NCBI RefSeq assembly: GCF_002811955.1
Contig: NZ_NPEF01000236.1
Span: 1-5,649, forward strand
DNA: 5,649 nt
Direction of reading: 5' to 3'
From: Leptospira ellisii
GTDB lineage: Bacteria; Spirochaetota; Leptospiria; Leptospirales; Leptospiraceae
Shown here one piece after another: positions 1-5,258 of the stretch. Position numbers and translations under genes: made by a program. Each line of letters begins with the position of its first letter. Within the stretch, counting starts at the first letter, position 1. The notes under the pieces were generated by a model. It did not search any database, was not told the DNA's origin, and worked only from the letters and a program-made list of their open reading frames with translations.

Positions 1-406
1 CCATTTTCAGCATCGCCTGCATGACCCTCTGCGATCTGACGGGATCCTTGTCGCGCAGATATTCCCCCAGAACGGGAGGTATGATCTGCCAGGAAAGGAC
101 GAATTTGTCCTTGAGCCATCCGCATTTCTGAACTTGTCCGCCCTCGGAAAGTTTTTCCCAGTATTCGTCGATTTCCGATTGGGTGTCGCAGCTGACGAAA
201 AAGGAAACGGCTTCCGTGAACTTGAACTGGGGACCTCCATTGAGAGCGAAAAACTCCTGATTCTCCAGGCGAAATACGCCGGAAACCGCGACGTCTCCAG
301 CCCGGTCGAGGTTTAGAATTTTAGAATTTTTGAATATGGAAGCGTAAAAATTCAACGCTTCCTCCAGGTTTCCGTCGAACCATAAAAACGGCGTTATCTT
401 GGACAT
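1..406 (-). CDS. PhnB-like VOC superfamily protein, 3' end cut off by the window
   Basis: The 135 visible residues match the PhnB / '3-demethylubiquinone-9 3-methyltransferase' domain (PF06983) of the VOC (glyoxalase/bleomycin-resistance) fold. Signatures are the N-terminal KITPFLWFDGNLEEALNFY (residues 3-21), the central ALNGGPQF (54-61), SCDTQSEIDEYW (72-83) and CGWLKDKF..SWQIIP (95-110), followed by the C-terminal RVMQAMLKM (127-135). Family members are usually about 150-160 residues, so roughly 20 residues lie beyond base 1. The start is supported by AGGAG seven bases upstream of the ATG. The protein is probably cytoplasmic. The family name is historical, and methyltransferase activity should not be assumed; the substrate cannot be told from sequence. 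It is the third gene of the minus-strand regulator/AHSA1/VOC cassette, 69 bp after the AHSA1 gene with no evident terminator between, so co-transcription is likely. Confidence 0.9.
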   Translation of the reverse strand, partial: MSKITPFLWFDGNLEEALNFYASIFKNSKILNLDRAGDVAVSGVFRLENQEFFALNGGPQFKFTEAVSFFVSCDTQSEIDEYWEKLSEGGQVQKCGWLKDKFVLSWQIIPPVLGEYLRDKDPVRSQRVMQAMLKM

Positions 407-475
407 ACAATTCTCCTTTTGCGGATTCGGTTACGGCGTCCTCGATATTCTGGACGGTTCCGATCGAACCCAAAA

Positions 476-961
476 TCAAAGCGTTTCAAGGTATTCTTCG
501 AGTCTGTCGTAACCGTAACTCAGTCCCTGTTCCATCGGAGACCGGAGCACTCCGTCCCTCGCCTCCTTCGATTGATACCGGACCAAGAGATGGAGTTTCG
601 TCTGCTCCCCCTGTTCGATCAGGGTAGTGATGTTGACGGCTTCCCCCGGATACCAGGATTGATCGAACGCTTCCGTGGCAACATAACGTTTCGGCGCTTC
701 GATCTCGGTGAAAATCCCGCCCATACCCAATGTACTTCCGTTCTCGCTGTTCCAAACGTATCTGTATTTTCCGTTCACCCTAAGATCGACTTCGCATACG
801 TTCAGGGTCCATCCGGGAGGTCCGTGAAACCAGCGTTTGAGAAGTTCGGGTTTGGTCATCGTGTCGAAGACAAGATTTCTCGGCGCGTTAAAAAGCCGCG
901 TAATAAGAAGGTCCGTTTTCCCTTCCGCGCTCACGTGCAGGTGATTGATATGTTGTCGCAT
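476..961 (-). CDS. SRPBCC / AHSA1-domain protein
   Basis: A 161-residue protein of the START/Bet v1-like SRPBCC superfamily, AHSA1 type (PF08327). After a short polar leader, the domain starts with LLITRLFNAPRNLVFD (residues 18-33). It continues with the typical helix TKPELLKRWFHGPPGW (36-51), VNGKYRYVW (62-70), MGGIFTEIEAPKRYV (80-94) and the C-terminal helix MEQGLSYGYDRLEEYLETL (143-161). The length fits a complete single-domain protein. This fold forms a hydrophobic ligand cavity, but no ligand or reaction can be assigned here. The start is well supported: GAGGAG lies just upstream and overlaps the TGA stop of the preceding regulator, with 12 bp between the two genes, so translation of the two is probably coupled. 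There is no signal peptide or membrane segment. A regulator-AHSA1 gene pair is a common bacterial arrangement. Confidence 0.93.
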   Translation of the reverse strand: MRQHINHLHVSAEGKTDLLITRLFNAPRNLVFDTMTKPELLKRWFHGPPGWTLNVCEVDLRVNGKYRYVWNSENGSTLGMGGIFTEIEAPKRYVATEAFDQSWYPGEAVNITTLIEQGEQTKLHLLVRYQSKEARDGVLRSPMEQGLSYGYDRLEEYLETL

Positions 962-973
962 CTGTTTTTCTCC

Positions 974-1351
974 TCAACGCCGTTTCGCGTTTTTACGTTC
1001 CTTATGCGGATGTGCCGCCTTCAATTCCTCTAAGAGCGAGTCGAGTTGTTCGAAACGTCCTTCCCACAATTTCCTATAATTCTCCAACCAAAGACTGGCC
1101 TCTTCCAAGGGTTTGGTTTCGATTTGACGCGGGCGTTTTTGCGCTTCCTTCCCGCTCGAAATCAGACCCGCGCGTTCCAAAACTTTCAAATGTTTGGAAA
1201 TGGCCGGCTGGCTCATCGCGAACGGTTTGGTCAAATCGGCGACGGACGCTTCCCCATCCGCGAGTTTTGCAAGAATGGCCCGCCGCGTCGGATCGGCCAG
1301 AGCCGCAAAGGTCGCGTCTAAACGCTCCGAAACGGAAATTGCATAATTCAT
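974..1351 (-). CDS. ArsR/SmtB-family winged-helix transcriptional regulator (SdpR-like)
   Basis: A 125-residue winged-helix repressor. LDATFAALADPTRRAILAKL (residues 11-30) is the hallmark N-terminal helix of the SdpR-like branch. The helix-turn-helix spans about 36-64 (SVADLTKPFAMSQPAISKHL then KVLERAGLI), and the wing follows (65-80). A C-terminal helix (EQLDSLLEELKAAH, 101-114) probably mediates dimerisation, and the tail is very basic. The protein has no cysteine, so it lacks the ELCVC-type thiol site of arsenic or cadmium sensors, and the inducer is unknown. The start is unambiguous: an in-frame TAA (1355-1357) lies two codons upstream and the next Met is residue 46. No Shine-Dalgarno precedes it, and a predicted promoter ends only about ten bases away, so the mRNA may be leaderless. 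It heads the cassette with the AHSA1 and VOC genes and is divergent from the hydrolase. Autorepression is likely, judged from the overlapping half-sites. Confidence 0.94.
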   Translation of the reverse strand: MNYAISVSERLDATFAALADPTRRAILAKLADGEASVADLTKPFAMSQPAISKHLKVLERAGLISSGKEAQKRPRQIETKPLEEASLWLENYRKLWEGRFEQLDSLLEELKAAHPHKERKNAKRR

Positions 1352-1352
1352 A

Positions 1353-1374
1353 GGTTATATAACTATATGGTTAT
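1353..1374. promoter_or_regulatory. candidate operator: three alternating GGTTAT/ATAAC half-sites
   Basis: On the plus strand GGTTAT (1353-1358), ATAACT (1359-1364) and GGTTAT (1369-1374) follow one another. They build a perfect 10-bp palindrome GTTATATAAC (1354-1363) and an overlapping 16-bp near-palindrome ATAACTATATGGTTAT (1359-1374) with one mismatched pair. The site covers the predicted -10 of the ArsR operon and sits 45 bp before the divergent hydrolase start. ArsR-family dimers bind inverted repeats, so autoregulation is the simplest reading. Control of the hydrolase is possible but not shown. Confidence 0.55.
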
Positions 1375-1391
1375 GTTAAAAAAAGAATCAA
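1362..1391 (-). promoter_or_regulatory. predicted sigma70-type promoter of the ArsR-AHSA1-VOC operon
   Basis: On the minus strand, TTGATT (1386-1391) and TATAGT (1362-1367, five of six to consensus) are separated by 18 bp. Transcription would begin near 1355, only a few bases before the ATG, leaving no room for a ribosome binding site. The -10 lies inside the inverted repeat at 1353-1374, so a bound repressor would block polymerase. This is called from motif match and position only. Confidence 0.5.
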
Positions 1392-1419
1392 CCTTTTTTC
1401 GATACGCTTTTGTAAAAAT

Positions 1420-2493
1420 ATGTGGAGATTTTTACGGGAACAAAAACCCTCGAGCGCGATGGTTTCATGGAATGTGTGGAAGGGTTTTCCATTTTTGATC
1501 GATTCTTCGGGTTTTAAAACGCCGCGGCAAGCGCGCATAACGGAGATTTCTCTTCCGATTTCGGATTCGACGTCGCTTAGAACCAAGGTTTTGGATTTCG
1601 GGAAGAACGAAAATTCTCCCGTGATCTATCTGCAACACGGGATGAGCGCCAAAGGGATCGACGACGTCCGGATTCTGGCTTTGGGATCCAATCTCGCCAA
1701 TCGGGGGTTTCGCGTTTATCTTCCGGAACTTCCCGAGGTAAAAGGATTGCTCGTGCGGAAAGAAACCATCTCCAACATACGATCCGCGTTTTTACGGATT
1801 TATAGTTTGGAAAAACGTCCGATCGCGTATGTCTCCGCCAGTTTTTCGGCGGGAATGGGTTTCGTTGGACTCGCCGATCCGCAGTGTCAGGAGATTTTGT
1901 CGTCCCTTCTTTTGATCGGTACCTATTCCGATTTCGCGAAAACCGTTCCTTTCGTTTTGAAGAATTTCGAAATCGAAAGTTACGCCGTAAACGTGATGAT
2001 GTTCAATTACGTTCATCTAATACGTTCCAATCCGGAAGGATTGGAGAAATATTTTTTAGAATCCGCTTTGGACAACGGTTTAAATCGGACTCCGGAAGAA
2101 TTACAAGGCCCTAAAATTTTAAGGACGCTTTCCTCCGAGGATCGGGCTTTCTTAAACAATTTTTTGGAAATTTCCGAATTCAGAGAAGAGACTTCTCTGC
2201 GTTTGAAAGCCAAAGCTCCCGAATCCTTCGTGGACGAAACCTCTCCCGCTTTTTTCGCGCACCAACATAGGAAACCTTGTTATCTGCTTCACGGCAACGA
2301 CGATCCGGTCATTTCCCCGCAGGAATCCAAGGACCTACGCGATCTTCTTTCCAAAAATCCCGGACCCAAACCGGTGTTTTTGGAAACCAGTCTCTTAACG
2401 CATGGAGATCATCTTCCGTTTTACTCGCGTTTGCCGGAGATTCTTCCTATGGCGGATTTTTGGGGCGGTTTTCTTTTTTCCGCAAACATATAA
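1420..2493 (+). CDS. alpha/beta-hydrolase-fold protein
   Basis: A 357-residue protein with the elements of the alpha/beta-hydrolase fold in order. A beta-strand and oxyanion-hole motif VIYLQHGMSAKG spans residues 68-79. The nucleophile elbow SFSAG (141-145) has Ser143 as probable nucleophile; Ser replaces the usual first Gly. A variable lid-like helical region follows (about 165-280). The acid strand CYLLHGNDDPVIS (287-299) has Asp295, and the C-terminal motif THGDH (327-331) carries the probable catalytic His328. A complete triad suggests an esterase, lipase or similar hydrolase, but the substrate cannot be named. No signal peptide or transmembrane segment is evident. The start is uncertain: neither ATG 1420 nor the in-frame ATG at 1459 (Met14) has a good Shine-Dalgarno, and the conserved domain begins well after both. 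It is divergent from the ArsR gene across 68 bp and appears to be a single-gene unit. Confidence 0.85.
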   Translation: MWRFLREQKPSSAMVSWNVWKGFPFLIDSSGFKTPRQARITEISLPISDSTSLRTKVLDFGKNENSPVIYLQHGMSAKGIDDVRILALGSNLANRGFRVYLPELPEVKGLLVRKETISNIRSAFLRIYSLEKRPIAYVSASFSAGMGFVGLADPQCQEILSSLLLIGTYSDFAKTVPFVLKNFEIESYAVNVMMFNYVHLIRSNPEGLEKYFLESALDNGLNRTPEELQGPKILRTLSSEDRAFLNNFLEISEFREETSLRLKAKAPESFVDETSPAFFAHQHRKPCYLLHGNDDPVISPQESKDLRDLLSKNPGPKPVFLETSLLTHGDHLPFYSRLPEILPMADFWGGFLFSANI

Positions 2494-2504
2494 AGAAACG
2501 GATC

Positions 2505-2528
2505 GGTCCCCTGTGGATTTTTTTCTTT
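2505..2528 (+). terminator. weak intrinsic terminator candidate after the hydrolase gene
   Basis: Eleven bases past the hydrolase stop, GGTCC (2505-2509) can pair with GGATT (2515-2519) across a five-base loop, with two G-U pairs. The 3' arm runs into a seven-T tract (2518-2524) and then CTTTT. The T tract and position suit a terminator, but the five-pair stem is weak. Confidence 0.3.
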
Positions 2529-2570
2529 TCCTTCGTCTGTTGGCTAACTTTCGACGATTCGATATAAGAT

Positions 2571-2601
2571 CCTAAAGACGAGCTTTTACTCGTTCTTTGG
2601 G
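2571..2601. repeat. imperfect hairpin in the hydrolase-fapA gap
   Basis: CCTAAAGACGAG (2571-2582) pairs with CTCGTTCTTTGGG (2589-2601) around a six-base loop. This gives a 12-pair stem with one bulged base and one G-U pair. No T tract follows on either strand, so it is not a standard intrinsic terminator. It may be an RNA structure near the hydrolase 3' end or have no role. Confidence 0.4.
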
Positions 2602-2685
2602 AAAACATTCGCTCGATTGTTTGGGAAAAGAAAGGATTCGTTTGTTGTTCAATCGGAATATTCCAAATATTCGTGAATTCAATCG
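2596..2685. repeat. cluster of short direct and inverted repeats upstream of fapA
   Basis: TTTGGGAAAA occurs at 2596-2605 and 2620-2629. TTCAATCG occurs at 2648-2655 and 2678-2685, and these two copies bracket a nested palindromic core. The core contains the perfect GGAATATTCC (2655-2664) and GAATATT/AATATTC arms (2656-2662 and 2666-2672). The 311-bp gap 2494-2804 contains no convincing gene apart from the short leader ORF at 2767-2808. This cluster could be a regulator-binding region for fapA, although AT-rich sequence produces such matches by chance. Confidence 0.4.
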
Positions 2686-2712
2686 TTCCTAAGTAAAAAA
2701 AAGTTTCAATTC

Positions 2713-2745
2713 AAGGGAACTTAATATACTTCATTAAGGTTCCTT
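2713..2745 (+). promoter_or_regulatory. hairpin overlapping a possible -10 box upstream of fapA
   Basis: AAGGGAACTTAAT (2713-2725) pairs with ATTAAGGTTCCTT (2733-2745) around a seven-base loop, giving 13 positions with one G-U pair and one A-G mismatch. Ts and Cs follow (2746-2750). The loop edge contains TATACT (2725-2730, five of six to a -10 box), but no good -35 lies at the right distance. It may be a promoter-proximal operator for fapA or a weak terminator for upstream transcription; the sequence does not decide between them. Confidence 0.35.
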
Positions 2746-2766
2746 TTCTCTGAGTCGAAGTATGGA

Positions 2767-2808
2767 ATGAGGGAAGGTTTTCGGTTTTATTCCGAGATAA
2801 CTATATGA
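2767..2808 (+). CDS. 13-codon leader ORF overlapping the fapA start
   Basis: An ATG at 2767 opens a 13-codon frame (peptide MREGFRFYSEITI). Its TGA (2806-2808) overlaps the fapA ATG (2805-2807) as ATGA. fapA has only a poor Shine-Dalgarno (GAG at 2794-2796), so translation might arrive by coupled re-initiation from this leader. The leader's own ribosome site is weak (GAGTCGAAG upstream). Its peptide resembles nothing I recognise, and it may be only a chance frame. Confidence 0.25.
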   Translation: MREGFRFYSEITI

Positions 2809-4304
2809 ATGCGAACAATGATCCTATGAATACGCCAACGCCCGAATCCCAGATATCTCCCATTTCCGTGGAGTCCGCCATCAGCATAGCCGTCGCCGCG
2901 GATCAACTTTCGGCGCTTCTTACGGTCCGACCTTACAATCTCAAAGGCGAAACGGTTTCCAAGGATAAACTCTGGAGCATCATCCAGGATTGGGGAATTC
3001 ATCGGGATCGTATGCTCGTAGACGAAATTCGAAACGTTCTTCTGCGATTGGACGACGCCGCAAAACGGAACGACTTTACTCCGATCAAGGTGGAGATCGC
3101 GAAGGGGCAGCCTCCGGTTCCGGGTGAAAACGGATGGGTTCGTTTTTACCATCCTATGGCCAAACGGGTCAAGCTGCTCGAAGACGGAAGGGCCGACTAT
3201 AGGAACATAGATCGATACATCAACGTGAAGGCGGGAGAAAAACTGGCGACCCTGTTCGAAGGGATTCCGGGAACTCCCGGGTTCGACGTTTTCGGCAACA
3301 TCATTCCTCCGCCTTCGATCAAACGCCCCAAGCTGATGATCGGAAAGAACATCGAGGAAAAACAAGTCGTAGAAAACGGAAAAGAGTTAAAGGATTATTT
3401 GGCCGCAAGCAACGGCGTGATTTTCGCGACCGAAACTTCGATCACGGTTTCTCCGGAGTTACAGATCGCAGGTAACGTCGGTTTGTCCACGGGGAACATA
3501 CAATTCGAAGGCAACGTGATCGTACGAGGGGACATCGAACCCGGTTCGGTGGTGGAGTGCACCGGTTCTTTGATCGTCTATGGAAATCTGGAAAGCAACA
3601 CGATCAAAGTGGGACAGGATCTTGTGGTCCACGGCGGAATCAAAGGTACGAGCGCGGATATCGTTCGTGTCGCGGGAAGGGTGCAGGCGAAGTTCATCGA
3701 AAATTCGCATTTGGAAACGGAAGGGGATATCGTGATCGAAGGGGCCGTCCTCAATTCCACAGTGGATACCCTTGGTTCCATGATTCTGAACGGAAGCAAC
3801 GGAAACCTGGTTTCGAGCAAGGTGCGGACCAACGAAGGGATCTCACTCAGCTCCCTCGGTTCCAGCGCGGAGCTGGACGTTTCCATAGAACTCGGTTTTC
3901 ATTTTAAGAACGATCGTTCCTTTCAGGAGATCAGCAGAAAGGTGGTTTTGGGTGAGAAGGAAATGGAGAAAATCCTTCCGAAAATCCAGCAGATCAAACA
4001 TATGGTCCAACGTTCTCGGGGCAATCTTCCGGACGATAAAAAGGCCGTCTTTAAATCCGTCTTCGAGGATTATAATAAGAAATTAAAGATTTTGAATATG
4101 CTTAAGTATCGTCAGGACGAACTCAAAAGCGCGCGGTTCAATCCGGGAGCGGTCCGTCTCGCGATCCAAAAAGGCGCTTATCCGGGAGCGGTCATTCATT
4201 ATCGGAGACAGGTGGAAAAGATTACTAAATTCCAGTCTTCGTTTATGATGGTTTTCGAACCGGGCCAGGATAAGGCGATGATGGTCGCGTTGCAGACCAA
4301 GTAG
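2805..4304 (+). CDS. FapA / DUF342-family protein
   Basis: A 499-residue protein of the FapA (flagellar assembly protein A, DUF342, PF03961) family, full length. An N-terminal globular region runs to about residue 170. It includes GQPPVPGENGWVRFYHP (101-117) and the family motif AGEKLATLFEGIPGTPGFDVFG (143-164) before a Pro-rich linker. Residues about 205-362 form short repeating strands such as GNVIVRGDIEPGSVVECTG, GSLIVYGNLES and GDIVIEGAV, typical of the family's right-handed beta-helix. Residues 375-445 are helical and probably coiled-coil, rich in Lys and Glu. The C-terminal 446-499 resembles the family's end region. No signal peptide or membrane span is seen, so it is probably cytoplasmic. 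In Vibrio vulnificus a FapA links flagellation to glucose PTS; that role is not shown here and no flagellar gene is adjacent. The start is supported by reading-frame onset, but its ribosome site is poor. Confidence 0.9.
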   Translation: MNANNDPMNTPTPESQISPISVESAISIAVAADQLSALLTVRPYNLKGETVSKDKLWSIIQDWGIHRDRMLVDEIRNVLLRLDDAAKRNDFTPIKVEIAKGQPPVPGENGWVRFYHPMAKRVKLLEDGRADYRNIDRYINVKAGEKLATLFEGIPGTPGFDVFGNIIPPPSIKRPKLMIGKNIEEKQVVENGKELKDYLAASNGVIFATETSITVSPELQIAGNVGLSTGNIQFEGNVIVRGDIEPGSVVECTGSLIVYGNLESNTIKVGQDLVVHGGIKGTSADIVRVAGRVQAKFIENSHLETEGDIVIEGAVLNSTVDTLGSMILNGSNGNLVSSKVRTNEGISLSSLGSSAELDVSIELGFHFKNDRSFQEISRKVVLGEKEMEKILPKIQQIKHMVQRSRGNLPDDKKAVFKSVFEDYNKKLKILNMLKYRQDELKSARFNPGAVRLAIQKGAYPGAVIHYRRQVEKITKFQSSFMMVFEPGQDKAMMVALQTK

Positions 4305-4326
4305 AAAATGCGTATCGTTTCGTAAG

Positions 4327-5082
4327 TTAGAGTAAAAATCCCCCCGATACTTCTATATCCTGCGCGGTGATCCAGCCCAATTCGTCGGAAAGTAGCTGAG
4401 CGACGACGTTTCCTACGTCTTCGGGTCGGCCGATTCTGCCGAGTGCGGTCTGATCCGCGAGAGGTTGGATGAACTCCGGGTGTTTGTCGAAAACTCCCCC
4501 TCCTAAATTCGTATGAACCGGTCCGGGAGAGACGGCGTTTACCCGGATTTTTCTCGGGGACAGTTCCTTGGCGAGATAACGAGTCCAGGACGTACAGGCC
4601 GCTTTAGAAGCTCCATAAGCGGAGTATCCGGGAAATGAACCTCTGCTGGAAGAACTGGATATATTCACGATCCTTCCGCCGTCCTCCAGGATGCCAACCA
4701 GATGTTGCGTTAGGAAAAACGGACCCTTAAAATTCGTATTCAGGATCCGATCAAAGTATTCCTCGCTCATTTCGACGAAGGGCATTCCACCTCCGATCCC
4801 TCCGTTATTCACCAGATAATCGAAGGTCTTTCTTTTCCAGATCTCATCCAGAATCTTTTTTACGCCTTCGACGAAATTCGCGAAGGTCGACTTTCGGCTT
4901 AGGTCCAGATATAAGGCGACGGCCTTACCATTGCCGTCTTTTTCGATTTCTCGGATCGCCGCTTCCGCTCCCTTCTCGTCCGAAAGATAGGTTACGATTA
5001 CACCTATTCCCTGTTTGGCGAGAGTGAGGGCCGTGCTCTTTCCGATTCCGTTGCTGCCGCCGGTGACGATCGCTATTTTCAT
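4327..5082 (-). CDS. short-chain dehydrogenase/reductase (SDR) family oxidoreductase
   Basis: A complete 251-residue classical SDR with a Rossmann fold. The dinucleotide motif TGGSNGIG is at residues 7-14. The stabilising motif is NNGG (92-95), where most classical SDRs have NNAG. NTNFKG (115-120) carries the active-site Asn region. ISS (141-143) supplies probable catalytic Ser143, and YGASK (156-160) supplies Tyr156 and Lys160. SPGPVHT (185-191) is the usual cofactor and substrate loop, and the end GW.TAQDIEVSGGF is family-typical. The strand after the first helix ends in TYLS without the acidic residue of NAD-specific enzymes, so NADP(H) is more likely (inference). The fabG-like appearance does not identify the substrate. 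The start has AGGAG seven bases upstream. It is divergent from an AraC-family gene, its probable regulator, and convergent with fapA at 22 bp with no clear terminator between. Confidence 0.95.
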   Translation of the reverse strand: MKIAIVTGGSNGIGKSTALTLAKQGIGVIVTYLSDEKGAEAAIREIEKDGNGKAVALYLDLSRKSTFANFVEGVKKILDEIWKRKTFDYLVNNGGIGGGMPFVEMSEEYFDRILNTNFKGPFFLTQHLVGILEDGGRIVNISSSSSRGSFPGYSAYGASKAACTSWTRYLAKELSPRKIRVNAVSPGPVHTNLGGGVFDKHPEFIQPLADQTALGRIGRPEDVGNVVAQLLSDELGWITAQDIEVSGGFLL

Positions 5083-5117
5083 TTTTATTCTCCTGTGATA
5101 AACGATATTGTGATTCG

Positions 5118-5146
5118 ATTATGCGGAAATCGGAGGGAATCGTAAA
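5118..5146 (-). promoter_or_regulatory. predicted promoter of the SDR gene
   Basis: On the minus strand TTTACG (5141-5146) and CATAAT (5118-5123, five of six to consensus) are 17 bp apart. The start of transcription would be near 5111, giving a leader of about 28 bases that includes the AGGAG ribosome site. The weak -35 fits a promoter needing an activator. Confidence 0.5.
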
Positions 5147-5155
5147 GATTTGATC

Positions 5156-5187
5156 CTACTTATTAATTGCCTAAAACTACTTTTTAA
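5156..5187. promoter_or_regulatory. tandem direct repeat, candidate AraC-type regulator site
   Basis: CTACTTATTAA (5156-5166) and CTACTTTTTAA (5177-5187) match at ten of eleven positions and start exactly 21 bp apart, two helical turns. Many AraC-family activators bind direct repeats with such spacing. The pair begins ten bases upstream of the predicted SDR -35 and flanks the predicted -35 of the AraC gene. This placement suits activation of the SDR gene and self-repression. Confidence 0.45.
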
Positions 5188-5196
5188 AACTATAAA
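5167..5196 (+). promoter_or_regulatory. predicted promoter of the AraC-family gene
   Basis: TTGCCT (5167-5172) and TATAAA (5191-5196) are separated by 18 bp. Transcription would begin near 5203 and leave about 56 bases of leader before the ATG at 5259. It overlaps the direct repeats at 5156-5187. It is a motif call only, in AT-rich DNA. Confidence 0.4.
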
Positions 5197-5254
5197 AAAT
5201 ACTAATAAGAATGATTTTTTGATTTAAAAAAGCCTAAAAATACCGTAAGAATGA
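5169..5254. repeat. further direct repeats in the SDR-AraC intergenic region
   Basis: GCCTAAAACTAC (5169-5180) recurs as GCCTAAAAATAC (5232-5243), eleven of twelve identical and 63 bp apart. TAAGAATGA is present at 5206-5214 and again at 5246-5254, 40 bp apart. The downstream copies lie in the leader of the AraC-family gene. They may be secondary binding sites, but low complexity makes chance recurrence possible. Confidence 0.4.
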
Positions 5255-5258
5255 AGTT

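Noticed and set aside
1..406. Ubiquinone biosynthesis methyltransferase (historical family label)
   Set aside because: The sequence has the VOC fold pattern and no S-adenosylmethionine-binding motif, so the old name is misleading.
407..475. Open frame between the AHSA1 and VOC genes (reads ILGSIGTVQNIEDAV)
   Set aside because: It is open and looks codon-like, but it is not in frame with either neighbour, has no start with a ribosome site of its own, and is too short to support as a gene or a broken remnant.
419..1033. Long open frame on the plus strand (204 codons) across the AHSA1 gene
   Set aside because: It is antisense to the clearly recognisable AHSA1 gene and the end of the regulator. 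Its protein is Arg/Phe/Pro-rich with no recognisable domain, which is typical of a shadow frame.
1339..1369. Plus-strand promoter TTGCAT with TATATG for the hydrolase gene
   Set aside because: The spacing is 19 bp, both boxes are imperfect, and it lies in AT-rich operator sequence; support is too weak to list.
2787..3365. 192-codon open frame on the minus strand inside fapA
   Set aside because: It lies antisense to the conserved N-terminal part of FapA and shows no family motif; codon structure favours the plus-strand gene.
4305..4326. Bidirectional terminator between fapA and the SDR gene
   Set aside because: The 22-bp convergent gap has no stable hairpin or T tract on either strand.
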